Counted from the first letter of the stretch, positions 51,396 through 60,736 are shown. The stretch is DNA of 64,000 nt from Faecalicatena_A orotica (GCF_040545875.1 NZ_JBEPMR010000007.1), one strand, 5' to 3'. Made by a program: numbers and translations. The notes: generated by a model from the sequence alone, not told the origin.

Positions 51396-52926
51396 CTCCT
51401 TTCATTGGTATTGAGATATGTACCCTGATGCCATGTGGCGTGTTATCCGATATCGTCATCAATCCGTCCATGTTATTTACCTGCTCTTTCACGGAAGCGA
51501 TCCCCTTGTGCTTTGCTTTATCTGCTGTAATCAGCGCGTTTGCCCCGGCATTCCCGTCATCGCTGACAGATAACTCTATAGTCCCGTTTTCCAGTGTAAG
51601 CATTACCCATACCTGGCTCCCGTCAGAATGCCTGAAGGCATTTGTCAGAAGTTCTTTGAGCATCCGGTATATAAAAACGTTGTATGGCTCAACTAAGAAT
51701 AGGTTTTCAGGGCAGTCAAAAGAGATCTGCATGTTCCGCCCGGGGAACGACTGCGAAACAGCCTCTATTAGATTTTGATAATTTTCCTTTGCAGTCAGGT
51801 TTTTCAGGATAACGGGATGGTAATCCTGCATCTGGCTGCGGATATGATTATTCAGGCCATCCAGTGTTTCAATTATCATATCCTGCACATCCGGACGATG
51901 CACTTTTGTCATCATATTTTTCACAGAAAGAAGGTCCTGCAGTACATCATCGTGCAAAAAATTGGCGAATTCCGCTTTCAACAGCTCTTCCTGCTTAAGC
52001 TGCCGCAGAGCTTCCCCATATTGGCTTTCCTTGATTAACCTGCTTTCCCCCTTCCTTAAGTTATAGCCTAAAACGATATTACAGATATAAGTAAAAGAAA
52101 ACAGGATATTTACGGCAATGCACCATTCTCCATAACTGCCGCCTGTAAGCATAACTGCCAGCCCCGGAATAAGAAGAAATAAGATTATCATTAGCGTCAA
52201 CTGCTTTTTACTGAAAATCGTAGAAAGTGGACTGCCGCTGTTCTCTTTCAGAACAATTCCATGAATGCTCATTAAGAACAGAAGCCCAGGCAGGTATATC
52301 CCGAAATTAGAGATATGGCCATGTACATCCAGAGTGGCAAAATAATACAACAGGAAAAGGAACATAATCACTGCTGCTGAAAATGAGAGGCTCTTCCATT
52401 CATTTTTCAATACAAAGGCAGCTCTTTTCCAGTGATAGATAACGATAAATAAAAAGCACAGGCAGCTTAATAAAAACTGTATTCCATAGAAACATGCATA
52501 TACCCTGTCCGAAATGCAGATGCCGGCAAGTGAGCCGGTACAGGCTGCCAGGAGCACCACATGCACCGCTTTCTGGAATTTATATCCGCTTCCCTGAAAT
52601 AAAAACATCAGCACAAAACGGATTGACACATACCATATCAACGGGCTTAGTGCGATAAAAATGAAGCCTTCTGCCGCACTTTCCGAAAAAGACAGAAGTA
52701 TATACCAGCTGTCTAAAGCCAGAAGCCCGCAGAAAAGCGTAATGACTTTATTATCTCTGATGTTGCACGCGCTGATATACGTACTATCTATGAGCATGAG
52801 TGACGAAATAAGAATCGCCACACTACCTTCAATTATTGTCTGTCCCCTGCTGACCTGGTGGGCCATGTAAAGGATAACCAAAATGTAATTCAACCAGAAC
52901 AACAGCCTCCCTATTGTATTTTTCAT
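51367..52926 (-). CDS. Sensor histidine kinase, NarL type
   Basis: A 519-residue membrane kinase. Residues 1-280 contain about eight to nine hydrophobic segments, with little extracellular domain. The phospho-acceptor box is 'FLHDDVLQDLLSVKNMM' (about 325-341), the HisKA_3-like H-D-x-x-x-Q pattern. The ATPase domain has 'LLTNAFRHSDGSQVW' (about 425), 'VSDDGNAGANAL' and 'HKGIASVKEQV'. I chose the ATG at 52926 because GGAGG lies six bases upstream. It follows the ABC permease gene and precedes its regulator, so the four genes form one signalling and export unit. Confidence 0.9.
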   Translation of the reverse strand: MKNTIGRLLFWLNYILVILYMAHQVSRGQTIIEGSVAILISSLMLIDSTYISACNIRDNKVITLFCGLLALDSWYILLSFSESAAEGFIFIALSPLIWYVSIRFVLMFLFQGSGYKFQKAVHVVLLAACTGSLAGICISDRVYACFYGIQFLLSCLCFLFIVIYHWKRAAFVLKNEWKSLSFSAAVIMFLFLLYYFATLDVHGHISNFGIYLPGLLFLMSIHGIVLKENSGSPLSTIFSKKQLTLMIILFLLIPGLAVMLTGGSYGEWCIAVNILFSFTYICNIVLGYNLRKGESRLIKESQYGEALRQLKQEELLKAEFANFLHDDVLQDLLSVKNMMTKVHRPDVQDMIIETLDGLNNHIRSQMQDYHPVILKNLTAKENYQNLIEAVSQSFPGRNMQISFDCPENLFLVEPYNVFIYRMLKELLTNAFRHSDGSQVWVMLTLENGTIELSVSDDGNAGANALITADKAKHKGIASVKEQVNNMDGLMTISDNTPHGIRVHISIPMKGDVSYQYFIS

Positions 52927-52953
52927 TATCACCCTCCTTTTAGATATCTACTA

Positions 52954-54963
52954 TTATAGCATCTTTTTGCATACCATTGTACAGCAAGTGTGTACGGTAA
53001 GGAGGTAATAGATCACATAAATGAGTGCTGTCACAGCTATGGCGATAACAGCCGGAACATACTGGATGAATGCATTTCCAAGCAGGTTCTGCATCAGCCC
53101 GGCCTTATACACGATGACTGCAAAAATACAATCCACAAGGCCGAGTATGAACGGTATGCCAAAAAATGTCATCACTTGTTTCCTGATGATTTTCTGAATG
53201 CTCCGGATGGAATATCCCATTTTCATCAAGATTTCATAATCAGATTTTGTGTCGGAAACGGCAGATATATTGTTAAAATACAAAATACTTCCGGCAGCTA
53301 TGAAAAACAAAACGACGAGAAAACCAATCAGCAGGAACGTCGAACTGTTCAGCGAAAACAATTTATTTACCCTGTGCGAGTATCCCTGCAGATATGGGCT
53401 GTTCCCAAGCATATCGCTGATATCGGCATACAGTGCTTCGTTATCTTCAACAGCTTTCCCATTGATGCTTAAGATCCTTGTGGCCGGTGAGTCTGTCAGC
53501 TTCAGGCGCCCGTAAATCTCATCGCTGACGATCAAGGTTCCGATACTGTTTGCAAAAGAAACCGGATTGTTTAATGTAACCTCCCTTACAGTCAGCGGTA
53601 CTTCACCGCCATCTATATTCAGGGGGTAGATACTGCCCGCCTCGGAATTTCCGTCTCCATCAGGCTGGTATTTGACTAAAATACATTCCATGCTATTTAT
53701 CCCGTCAGGAATATCTGTCCTGCCCTGCGCCTGTAAAAGTGAAATAAAGTCTGAATAAGAGATGCATTCAAAACCGGCTTCCCTCAGTATTTCTTTGTTT
53801 TTGGCATCCCCCATTGCAGTACCGATACTATACTCCACGGGAAGCTCTGGTGCAGACGATGTGACTTTATAAATATCTGTCTGAGAAAAAGTAACCTCAT
53901 TATCATCAACTGCATAATTATGGACGATCTGTCTGGCCGCATCTATCTGCGTTTGATCTTCCACCCTGAACTCGATTTCCGACGGGGCAACACGGGACAC
54001 AGCGGCAATCGGATAATAGATTGTCAAAGCCATAATGCTAGATACAGATAGGGCTGCCGCAGAAAGCAGTGTAAGCATAACCAGAGTTCTTGCATTGGAA
54101 CGGATACGGTAGATAAAGTTTGGTGTCGTTATGATTTTCGTTTCAGTGTAAAACGACCATTTATTATTCTTACTTTTCTTCATCACATAAGGAAGGAATG
54201 ATGAGATAAAGAATATTGTGCCGATCACAATGAGCATTGCCGTCAGCATGCCGACAGAATAAAATCCGGCGGAAATCCAGAGGGATTGTGAACCTCTCAG
54301 AATATCCAGCGCCAGAATGTAACCCGATAAGGTCATTACAAGCCCGAGCACAGCAGGAATACAATGAAATTTCATGCCCTTCTCTGCCTTCTTTTCAAAA
54401 CGTATCATCTCCATAAGAGAGCTTTTAAAAAGAAATCTTCCGTTTGAGAGACACAGGGCAAACATAACCAGCAGGAAAAATCCTGCAGTTTTTATGATGG
54501 CATGGATATTAAAAAGTGGTATCTGTGAAGTATCTGCTGAAAGTTTCAGAAGACGCGTAATGCCCCATACAATCCCTTTATGGGCGATTGCTCCTGAACC
54601 GAGTCCAACAGCAAAAGCAAAGCAGCCGATTATTATATTCTCAGCAGTAAGCAGGGACAATATCGTCGTTTTCCGATACCCCAGCAGTAAATAAATACCA
54701 AGTTCCTTTGTACGGCGTTTCAGAAAAAAACGGTTCGAATAGGACATATAAAATACCACAAATGCCATTAAAAAAAGCGAGATGGTACTGCACATCGACT
54801 CTACCCGGCCATCCGAAGATATTTTATCAAGCATTACATCGTTCACGGAAAACGATGCAAAAGCAAAGAAAACAGTAACTACAAGGGCCGCTGATAGCAG
54901 GTAGAGGGCATAAAATGAAGCATTTTTCCTTAAATTTTTGACTGCCACAGATAAAGTATTCAT
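52954..54963 (-). CDS. FtsX-like ABC permease, BceB type
   Basis: A 669-residue membrane protein with about ten segments. Four lie in the first 300 residues, with 'KELGIYLLLGYRKTTILSLL' at about 85-104, the FtsX signature. A large extracellular domain of about 220 residues occupies 320-540. The last three segments repeat 'YEILMKMGYSIRSIQKIIRK' at about 575-594. This layout matches the bacitracin-type detoxification and sensing permeases. It is followed by a kinase that lacks a sensor domain, so the transporter probably does the sensing. The partner ATPase gene lies 12 bases upstream. Confidence 0.9.
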   Translation of the reverse strand: MNTLSVAVKNLRKNASFYALYLLSAALVVTVFFAFASFSVNDVMLDKISSDGRVESMCSTISLFLMAFVVFYMSYSNRFFLKRRTKELGIYLLLGYRKTTILSLLTAENIIIGCFAFAVGLGSGAIAHKGIVWGITRLLKLSADTSQIPLFNIHAIIKTAGFFLLVMFALCLSNGRFLFKSSLMEMIRFEKKAEKGMKFHCIPAVLGLVMTLSGYILALDILRGSQSLWISAGFYSVGMLTAMLIVIGTIFFISSFLPYVMKKSKNNKWSFYTETKIITTPNFIYRIRSNARTLVMLTLLSAAALSVSSIMALTIYYPIAAVSRVAPSEIEFRVEDQTQIDAARQIVHNYAVDDNEVTFSQTDIYKVTSSAPELPVEYSIGTAMGDAKNKEILREAGFECISYSDFISLLQAQGRTDIPDGINSMECILVKYQPDGDGNSEAGSIYPLNIDGGEVPLTVREVTLNNPVSFANSIGTLIVSDEIYGRLKLTDSPATRILSINGKAVEDNEALYADISDMLGNSPYLQGYSHRVNKLFSLNSSTFLLIGFLVVLFFIAAGSILYFNNISAVSDTKSDYEILMKMGYSIRSIQKIIRKQVMTFFGIPFILGLVDCIFAVIVYKAGLMQNLLGNAFIQYVPAVIAIAVTALIYVIYYLLTVHTCCTMVCKKML

Positions 54964-54975
54964 TGTCCTGCCCCC

Positions 54976-55725
54976 TTATCTTTCCGTATCCAGTTTTGCG
55001 TTTTCTGCAGTTATCTTCTCATAAAATTCATGCCTGCTGCCGTTATGTTTATGCAGTTCCCTGATAATACTGCCATCTTTGAAAATCAAAATACGGTTTG
55101 CAAAGCTTGCCGCGTAAGCGTCATGGGTAACCATCAATATGGTCGTATGAAGCTCCTCATTAGCTTCTTTCAAAGCAGCCAGCAGATCTGCAGCCGAACT
55201 TGAATCCAGAGCGCCTGTCGGCTCATCCGCAAACAAGATGCGCGGATGTTTTACAACAACTCTTGCCGCTGACGCCCTCTGCCTCTGTCCTCCGGACAGC
55301 TCATTGGGATATTTGCCCAGTTGTGACGCGATTCCAAATCTTTCTGCCAGACTTCGCACCATATGTTCGATTTTTTCTGGCGGCAGCTTTTGAAGAGTGA
55401 GTGGAACAGATATATTTTCACGGATCGTAAGACTGTCAAGCAGGAAATATTCCTGAAAAATGAAACCCAGATGGTCTCTGCGGAAATCGGCGGCACTTGT
55501 CGTATTGAGCTTCTTCAAATCTACACCGTCTATCCGGATCTCTCCGCTTGTAGGCGTATCAATCGTCGAAAGCACATTGAGCAGGGTAGTCTTTCCGGAA
55601 CCGGATGCACCCATAATACCGATAAATTCGCCCCTGCCTATACAAAAAGATACCTTGTTTAAGCTGGGGCGCTGTGCCCTGGCATAAATTTTTGTTACCT
55701 CTTTCGCTTCTAACAATATACTCAT
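54976..55725 (-). CDS. ABC transporter ATP-binding protein, BceA type
   Basis: A 249-residue ATPase of the MacB/BceA group. Walker A is 'GIMGASGSGKTTLLNVLS' (about 38-55), the Q-loop lies in 'FIFQEYFLLDSLTI', the signature is 'NELSGGQRQRASAARVV' (about 140-156), and Walker B is 'ILFADEPTGALDS' (about 162-174), followed by 'MVTHDAYAA' with the switch His. The ATG at 55725 follows GGAGAGG; the longer frame has no support. It is the first gene of the antimicrobial-peptide-type transporter and two-component unit. Confidence 0.92.
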   Translation of the reverse strand: MSILLEAKEVTKIYARAQRPSLNKVSFCIGRGEFIGIMGASGSGKTTLLNVLSTIDTPTSGEIRIDGVDLKKLNTTSAADFRRDHLGFIFQEYFLLDSLTIRENISVPLTLQKLPPEKIEHMVRSLAERFGIASQLGKYPNELSGGQRQRASAARVVVKHPRILFADEPTGALDSSSAADLLAALKEANEELHTTILMVTHDAYAASFANRILIFKDGSIIRELHKHNGSRHEFYEKITAENAKLDTER

Positions 55726-55824
55726 AGTAACCTCTCCTTTTTCATTTGGTACCTGTATTGTACTCCTGTGGAGAAAGAAGCGAATGAGTAAATCCGGCAA
55801 TGTTAACAGCCTAGCTGGAAAAAC

Positions 55825-57168
55825 CTAACCTATCATTAGCTGTTTATCTATTTTTATTGCAAAGTACACAGTGATTATTGTAGTAAAAAAGTCTGCCGCC
55901 GGCTGAACACTGATCACCCCTGCCAGTCCCAGAATTCGGGGCAGGAAAACAATTAACGGAAAGAAAAAGATTCCCTGCCTGCCCAGACTTAGCAAACTTC
56001 CAACCAGACTTTTACCAATTGCAAGGTACAATGATGCATATACCATTTGAAAGCCAAACGTCATAAACATAACTGCGTTCATTTTAAGTGCCTTACCTGC
56101 CAGCCGGATCATCTGCGTATCTGTTCCGAAAAGGGAAACGATTGGTGTTGAAAAAATAATAAGTACAATTCCCGCGATGATACAAAATCCGGTAGACCAT
56201 ACCATACAAAGGTGAATGGATTTTTTTAATCTTCCAAACTGCCCTGCCCCATAATTATATCCGGCAAACGGCTGAAATCCTTTCAGAAATCCAAATACTA
56301 CATAGGTAACTACAGTCATAATCCGGGTAACCGCTCCCATTGCCGCAACTGCATAGTCTCCATACAGTTTCGCCGACATGTTAATGGCCCCCATTGAAGC
56401 ACTGGCTAAAAGTTGAAATAGTAGTACAGGTATGCCAATTTTCAGAATTTCCACGTAGATCGTTTTAGAAAATTTAATCCTATTAAATGAAATTCTTAAA
56501 ACTCCTCGTTTTTTTACGATGTATCCAATATAGAACAGCATATTGATACATAAGGAAATAACAGTAGCGATAGCCGCTCCCTCTATGCCTAATTTCATTC
56601 CGTAAATCATAACCGGGTCCAGAATGACATTCGTAATGCTTCCCGTAAGCATTGCTATCATTGTAAACTTTGTTGCTCCCTGTGCCGTAAGCAGATTGTT
56701 CATTGTAACTGTGAATACATTTATGATAGAACCTGTTACATAAATCCGCGCATATGCCGCTGCATAGGGTAAGATTGTATCTGTTGCTCCCAGTGAAGTA
56801 AGTACGGAATCCAGAAAGATAAGAATTCCTGCAATCACTATGGCACCTGCCAGTATACTTGAAAAAAGTGTTGTAGATGCTACTTGGTCCGCCTGTTCCT
56901 GATCCCCTTTTCCAAGCAGGCGTGATATGTAGGAAGATGCACCCGCTCCAAACATCATTCCCAAACCAATAACAATCTGGACGATTGGAAACACTACAGA
57001 CACGGCGCCCATCTGGCTTATTCCCAGACCGCCTACAAAATAAGCATCAATGGCATTATACAATGCAGAAATAAGCATGCCGATCATTGTAGGTATTCCC
57101 AATTTGATAAGTGCAGTTGAAACATCCGCTTTTTGTAATAAATTGATTCTTGTTGAGTCTTCTTTCAT
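55825..57168 (-). CDS. MATE-family efflux transporter (second copy)
   Basis: A 447-residue MATE exporter of about twelve segments. It begins 'TALIKLGIPTMIGMLISALY' with 'NAIDAYFVGGLGISQMGAVS', and has 'FGFLKGFQPFAGYNYGAGQF' at about 280, the second-half signature. The ATG has AGGAGG upstream. The gene follows a TetR regulator gene on the same strand after a 163-base gap that contains an operator-like repeat shared with the TetR promoter. It is therefore probably repressed by that regulator and induced by a toxic compound. Confidence 0.9.
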   Translation of the reverse strand: MKEDSTRINLLQKADVSTALIKLGIPTMIGMLISALYNAIDAYFVGGLGISQMGAVSVVFPIVQIVIGLGMMFGAGASSYISRLLGKGDQEQADQVASTTLFSSILAGAIVIAGILIFLDSVLTSLGATDTILPYAAAYARIYVTGSIINVFTVTMNNLLTAQGATKFTMIAMLTGSITNVILDPVMIYGMKLGIEGAAIATVISLCINMLFYIGYIVKKRGVLRISFNRIKFSKTIYVEILKIGIPVLLFQLLASASMGAINMSAKLYGDYAVAAMGAVTRIMTVVTYVVFGFLKGFQPFAGYNYGAGQFGRLKKSIHLCMVWSTGFCIIAGIVLIIFSTPIVSLFGTDTQMIRLAGKALKMNAVMFMTFGFQMVYASLYLAIGKSLVGSLLSLGRQGIFFFPLIVFLPRILGLAGVISVQPAADFFTTIITVYFAIKIDKQLMIG

Positions 57169-57286
57169 TATAATATCCTCCTGATATTTTATTTATATTA
57201 ACGGCAAAAGGTAAAACACTTATGCCAGATAATATCTAAACCACGTGAACACACACTATTGCTTCATATCGTGTTCCCGCCTCAAT

Positions 57287-57314
57287 ATTGAACATTAATT
57301 CAATATTGTTCAAT
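57287..57314. promoter_or_regulatory. TetR-type operator candidate before the MATE gene
   Basis: ATTGAAC and GTTCAAT flank 14 bases that include a further ATTCAAT half-site. The same half-sites occur at the TetR start (57905-57924). Confidence 0.55.
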
Positions 57315-57331
57315 AAAAAAAGGAACCAGCC

Positions 57332-57892
57332 TTACAGACCAATTCCCGATAAATACATTTTCGATAATTTTTGCAGTATCATAATCGCCCATTCCTTTCC
57401 TTCATAATGATACATAATTTGCATTAAGCCATCTGCAAAGTTACTTGCAACAATATGGATAAAAACTGCATCTGCAATTTCATCTCTGCGATGCCTGTTT
57501 AAATGACTTTCTATATCCAGTACAAACCGTTCTTTCTCCGGTGCGTATTTTGTCCCCTCACTTTTATCCATTAGGATGATAAATTCCTTCCTATGTTCAA
57601 ACAACTGAATCAAACAATCTGTCTCGGCCCGGCTCAGACCATATATCTCACCCTCATTATGTGTATCATCCTTTGTATTCAATACCCGTTCCCAGTCATA
57701 CCGGACCGGACTTAGAACAGCATTAAAAAGTGCCTCTTTATTTTTATAATAGGAATAAATGAGACCCGCCGGTATTTTAGCTTTCTGTGCAATATTCCGC
57801 ATAGCGGCTGATTTATACCCCTTCTCATAGAATTCTTCCAGAGCAGCTTTTAGTATTCTTTTATTTATATCTTCCTTTAATACCTGCGCCAT
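57332..57892 (-). CDS. TetR-family transcription regulator
   Basis: A 186-residue repressor with an N-terminal helix-turn-helix ('LEEFYEKGYKSAAMRNIAQK' and 'AKIPAGLIYSYYKNKEALFN', residues 15-55). The ligand domain that follows is helical, with no known specificity. Two upstream ATGs exist at 57904 and 57922, but only the one at 57892 has a GGAGGG site. A perfect AATTGAAC-N4-GTTCAATT palindrome abuts the start region, so self-repression is likely. The MATE exporter gene downstream carries related half-sites. Confidence 0.87.
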   Translation of the reverse strand: MAQVLKEDINKRILKAALEEFYEKGYKSAAMRNIAQKAKIPAGLIYSYYKNKEALFNAVLSPVRYDWERVLNTKDDTHNEGEIYGLSRAETDCLIQLFEHRKEFIILMDKSEGTKYAPEKERFVLDIESHLNRHRRDEIADAVFIHIVASNFADGLMQIMYHYEGKEWAIMILQKLSKMYLSGIGL

Positions 57893-57904
57893 CTCGCCCT
57901 CCAT

Positions 57905-57924
57905 AATTGAACTTTTGTTCAATT
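57905..57924. promoter_or_regulatory. Perfect palindrome at the TetR gene start
   Basis: AATTGAAC and GTTCAATT arms with four bases between, immediately upstream of the TetR ribosome site. It is a likely autoregulatory operator. Confidence 0.65.
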
Positions 57925-58000
57925 ATATTCTCAATATCTCTATCTGTCAAGCTTTTGACACAGTCAGTCTTGCCTATTTTCTTCTTTCTTGTTATCCAGT

Positions 58001-58342
58001 TCAGTTCCATACTTTCCAAATCTCAGGGCAGTACCCTACCGTTGCCTGCTTACCATTCCGGACGATTGGCGTCTTCAGCACCTTCTGGTTTTCCAAAACC
58101 TTGTCATCTTTATCTTCGTCTGCGATATATTTGATCAGTGCCAGAGCGTCCCTGTCTTTGCATTTTTCATCCAACATGGCATCCAGTCCGCCTACTGACT
58201 GCTTTACGCTATTGTATTCGCCCTTACTCATTCCTTTTTCTTTCATATCAATAAACTGATACTTTATATTCCGTTCTTTGAAATAGCGCATGGCCTTCTT
58301 CGTGTCAAAACATTTATTTGTGCCAAAAATCTGTATTTTCAT
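58001..58342 (-). CDS. ArsC/Spx-family protein
   Basis: A 113-residue thioredoxin-like protein of the ArsC/Spx family. The N-terminal redox Cys is in 'IFGTNKCFDTKKAMRYF' (position 11), followed by 'ERNIKYQFIDMKEKGMSKGE'. The family cis-Pro region is 'KVLKTPIVRNGKQATVGY' at about 86-103. It has a single N-terminal Cys rather than the C-x-x-C of Spx, so it is not a clear redox-sensing Spx; the substrate is unknown. The ATG at 58342 has AGGAGG upstream and lies next to the stop of the Uma2 gene, so the two share an operon. Confidence 0.82.
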   Translation of the reverse strand: MKIQIFGTNKCFDTKKAMRYFKERNIKYQFIDMKEKGMSKGEYNSVKQSVGGLDAMLDEKCKDRDALALIKYIADEDKDDKVLENQKVLKTPIVRNGKQATVGYCPEIWKVWN

Positions 58343-58343
58343 G

Positions 58344-59111
58344 TTAATCCTCCTGCTCTCCCCATTTGGCAATCTGTTGAAACTTAATCGTCAGCTTTCC
58401 TTCATAGATATTTACCGGAATGTCCGCGTCAATCGGATAAATCACAGGGGAAGCTTCACGCTGGAAAAAGTACACCAGTACCCTCTTCTTATAGGGGTCT
58501 ACAATCCAATATTCCCGGACACCTGCCTGTTCATATTTAAATAACTTGACGACATGGTCCCTTCTCTTGGTTCCCGGTGAAATAACCTCCAGAACAAAAT
58601 CCGGCGCTCCCATGATATTACGCCTTTCAATCTGATCAGGCTTACACACAATAATCACATCCGGCTGAATCATGGTCTTTTCATCATTATCAAGCTGGAC
58701 ATCAATCGGAGAGATAAACGGCGTACATGCACCTCCCTGATCTATGATATAGTTTGCAATCTGGCGGTATACCTCGCCTGCTATCAACTGATGGAAGGTC
58801 GTAGGTGCCGCCATATCATAAAAATATCCGTCTATCAGCTCCACTCTCTGCTCCTCCGGCAGTGCGCGGTAATCCTCTATGGTATACATACCGGGCTTTT
58901 TTTCCTCCCCGTAAGCCGCGCAGCTCTCCATCACTGCCATCGGTTCCTTAAATATCCCCTCAAGTGCAGTAAGTATATCATACCTTAAACCTTTAGTTTC
59001 CCCATTAAAAATCTTCTGTACCGTTCCAAGCGGAACACCTGATAAATCTGCAATTTGGGCATAAGTATATCCCCGCTCCTGCATCAACTGTTTCATTTCC
59101 TGAATAGTCAT
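58344..59111 (-). CDS. HTH plus Uma2-family endonuclease-like protein
   Basis: A 255-residue two-domain protein. Residues 1-60 form an XRE-like helix-turn-helix ('GYTYAQIADLSGVPLGTVQK'). Residues 75-250 form a Uma2 (DUF820) PD-(D/E)XK domain with 'ELIDGYFYDMAAPTTFHQLI', 'MIQPDVIIVC' (Asp) and 'PDFVLEVISPGTKRRD' (Glu-Val-Ile-Ser), then 'YEQAGVREYWIVDPYKKRV'. All expected core residues seem present. Uma2 proteins are common and poorly understood. The ATG at 59111 is chosen for the GGAGGTG seven bases upstream. It is divergent from an XRE gene across a 21-base inverted repeat. Confidence 0.87.
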   Translation of the reverse strand: MTIQEMKQLMQERGYTYAQIADLSGVPLGTVQKIFNGETKGLRYDILTALEGIFKEPMAVMESCAAYGEEKKPGMYTIEDYRALPEEQRVELIDGYFYDMAAPTTFHQLIAGEVYRQIANYIIDQGGACTPFISPIDVQLDNDEKTMIQPDVIIVCKPDQIERRNIMGAPDFVLEVISPGTKRRDHVVKLFKYEQAGVREYWIVDPYKKRVLVYFFQREASPVIYPIDADIPVNIYEGKLTIKFQQIAKWGEQED

Positions 59112-59180
59112 AATGCTCACCTCCTGATCTTTTCTTTATAAATCTAATATCTCCCGAATCTCCATCCCAAGTTTTTCTCC

Positions 59181-59265
59181 CTATACTGATAAGTATATTT
59201 TATTATACTAAATAAACTGGTTGTTTTCAACTGTTAAGTATACTAAAATATACTTATTAGTATAG
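59181..59265. promoter_or_regulatory. Inverted 21-base operators between the Uma2 and XRE genes
   Basis: CTATACTGATAAGTATATTT (59181-59201) is repeated in reverse at 59245-59265 with one mismatch. Extra TATACTA half-sites lie between them. The symmetrical placement suggests binding of one regulator to both promoters, most likely one of the two flanking HTH proteins. Confidence 0.65.
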
Positions 59266-59335
59266 ATCAATTACGGTTCATACTGCCAAACGTATCCGGA
59301 GCAGATAAACTGTAATATAGATGGGAGTGAAAGCA

Positions 59336-59689
59336 ATGGAACAGCAGGATTTGAGTAAAGTGGGAATGGAATTGAAACGGCTCAGGATAGAGCATTCTTA
59401 TACGCAGGAACAAATAGCCAATGACCTTGGCTGTACGGTATCATTTATCAGCAATATTGAAAATAACCGCGCTAAATTAAATCTTCGCGTTCTTTTATAT
59501 TACGCAAAACTATGCAATGTAACTCTGGATTCTATCTTAAATGCCGGGGAATACACCGGGGATGCTGATACAGACGAGAAAAAACGCTCCGAAGCCCGGG
59601 ATGCCGAGCTTTTGAATATTGTGCATCAGTTTTCTGTGGAGGAGCAGGATAAGATGATAAAGATTTTGAAATTTATAAAAGATATGTAA
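59336..59689 (+). CDS. XRE-family transcription regulator
   Basis: A 117-residue DNA-binding protein with a Cro/CI-type helix-turn-helix at residues 8-62 ('GMELKRLRIEHSYTQEQIAN' and 'LGCTVSFISNIENNRAKLNL'). A short C-terminal helical tail follows ('LNIVHQFSVEEQDKMIKILK'). The ATG at 59336 follows GGGAG; the ATG at 59321 is less well placed. It is divergent from the HTH-Uma2 gene, and the inverted operators between them are its likely targets. Confidence 0.87.
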   Translation: MEQQDLSKVGMELKRLRIEHSYTQEQIANDLGCTVSFISNIENNRAKLNLRVLLYYAKLCNVTLDSILNAGEYTGDADTDEKKRSEARDAELLNIVHQFSVEEQDKMIKILKFIKDM

Positions 59690-59748
59690 AATACTATTGA
59701 AAAGGAGGATGTCGGTTAATACCGATTTTTAAGCCCCTTCCCACAAAA

Positions 59749-59812
59749 TAAGAATATCCTATGAAGTCTTGTGCCTTTGGGCATCTAAGCTTTCATAAGA
59801 TATTCTTGTTTT
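59749..59812 (+). terminator. Terminator after the XRE gene
   Basis: AAGAATATC and GATATTCTT form the base of a long interrupted hairpin (with TATGAAG and CTTTCATA inside), followed by GTTTTTA. A smaller hairpin (TCGGT-TAAT-ACCGA with five T) precedes it at 59711-59729. Confidence 0.7.
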
Positions 59813-59883
59813 TACTATGGCTTCTAATTTATATTCCAGCCCATCGCATACATCATAAATTTTTTATACACTTTTCCAGCGCC

Positions 59884-60732
59884 CTATTCCTTCATGGAAT
59901 CTGGATGATGTCCTGATCCCGCAAAGTATTCCATTGAGTTGATTACATCCATATCGTCCGCACTCAATTCGAAATCAAATATTTGAATATTTTCCTTAAT
60001 TCTGTCAGGTGTTATTGATTTGGGCAAAGGAATTACCTTGTTTTGTACAGCCCATCTCAGACAAATTTGTGCAGCCGTTTTATTGTATTTTTTACCAATC
60101 GACTTTAAAACTGCATTATCAAGCATCCAGCCTGTTCCAAGCGGACTATATGCCTCCACAACGATGTTGTATTTTCTGCAGAAATGAACAGTCTCTTGTT
60201 CCATTTGTCCCGGATGGAACTCAATCTGGTTTACCATCGGCACAATTTCCATGTCCATTAATGCCCTTAAATGATGCGGCATAAAATTAGATACGCCTAT
60301 TGACTTTACCATTCCGGCTTTATACAGGTCTGTCATTGCTTTCCATGTATCCACATTAATCTGTTCCCAATTCTCATAATTATTAAAAGAAGCTGGCCAG
60401 TGTATGAGATACAAATCAAAATACTCCAACTGCATTTTCTTTAATGATTCTTTACATGCCATGAGGGTTGTTTCATATCCGCGGTCCGTATTCCACACTT
60501 TTCCTGTAATAAATAATTCTTCACGGGGAACTATGGATTTCTTTATAGCATTACCGACACTTTCTTCGTTCTTATAAATCTTCGCAGTATCAATATGACG
60601 GTAGCCTGCTGCAATTGCTGTTTCAATTGCTGTGTACGCGGCCTCATTATCTGGAGTCTGCCATGTCCCAAACCCAATGCAGGGTATCTCTACTCCATTT
60701 TTCAGAGTAAATGTATCTGTTGCCTTATTCAT
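59884..60732 (-). CDS. Aldo/keto reductase
   Basis: A 282-residue reductase of the AKR5-like group. Tetrad residues are Asp and Tyr in 'HIDTAKIYKNEESVG' (about 46-60), Lys in 'FITGKVWNTD' (about 76) and His in 'YLIHWPASF' (about 108). The cofactor stretch is 'IPLPKSITPDRIKENIQIFD' at about 232-251. The frame extends to 60792, but the ATG at 60732 has AAAGGAA upstream and gives the family start 'FTLKNGVEIPCIGFGTWQ'. It overlaps the end of the lactonase-like gene by a few bases. It is the last gene of the operon and uses NADPH on a sugar or aldehyde. Confidence 0.9.
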   Translation of the reverse strand: MNKATDTFTLKNGVEIPCIGFGTWQTPDNEAAYTAIETAIAAGYRHIDTAKIYKNEESVGNAIKKSIVPREELFITGKVWNTDRGYETTLMACKESLKKMQLEYFDLYLIHWPASFNNYENWEQINVDTWKAMTDLYKAGMVKSIGVSNFMPHHLRALMDMEIVPMVNQIEFHPGQMEQETVHFCRKYNIVVEAYSPLGTGWMLDNAVLKSIGKKYNKTAAQICLRWAVQNKVIPLPKSITPDRIKENIQIFDFELSADDMDVINSMEYFAGSGHHPDSMKE

Positions 60733-60736
60733 TTTT

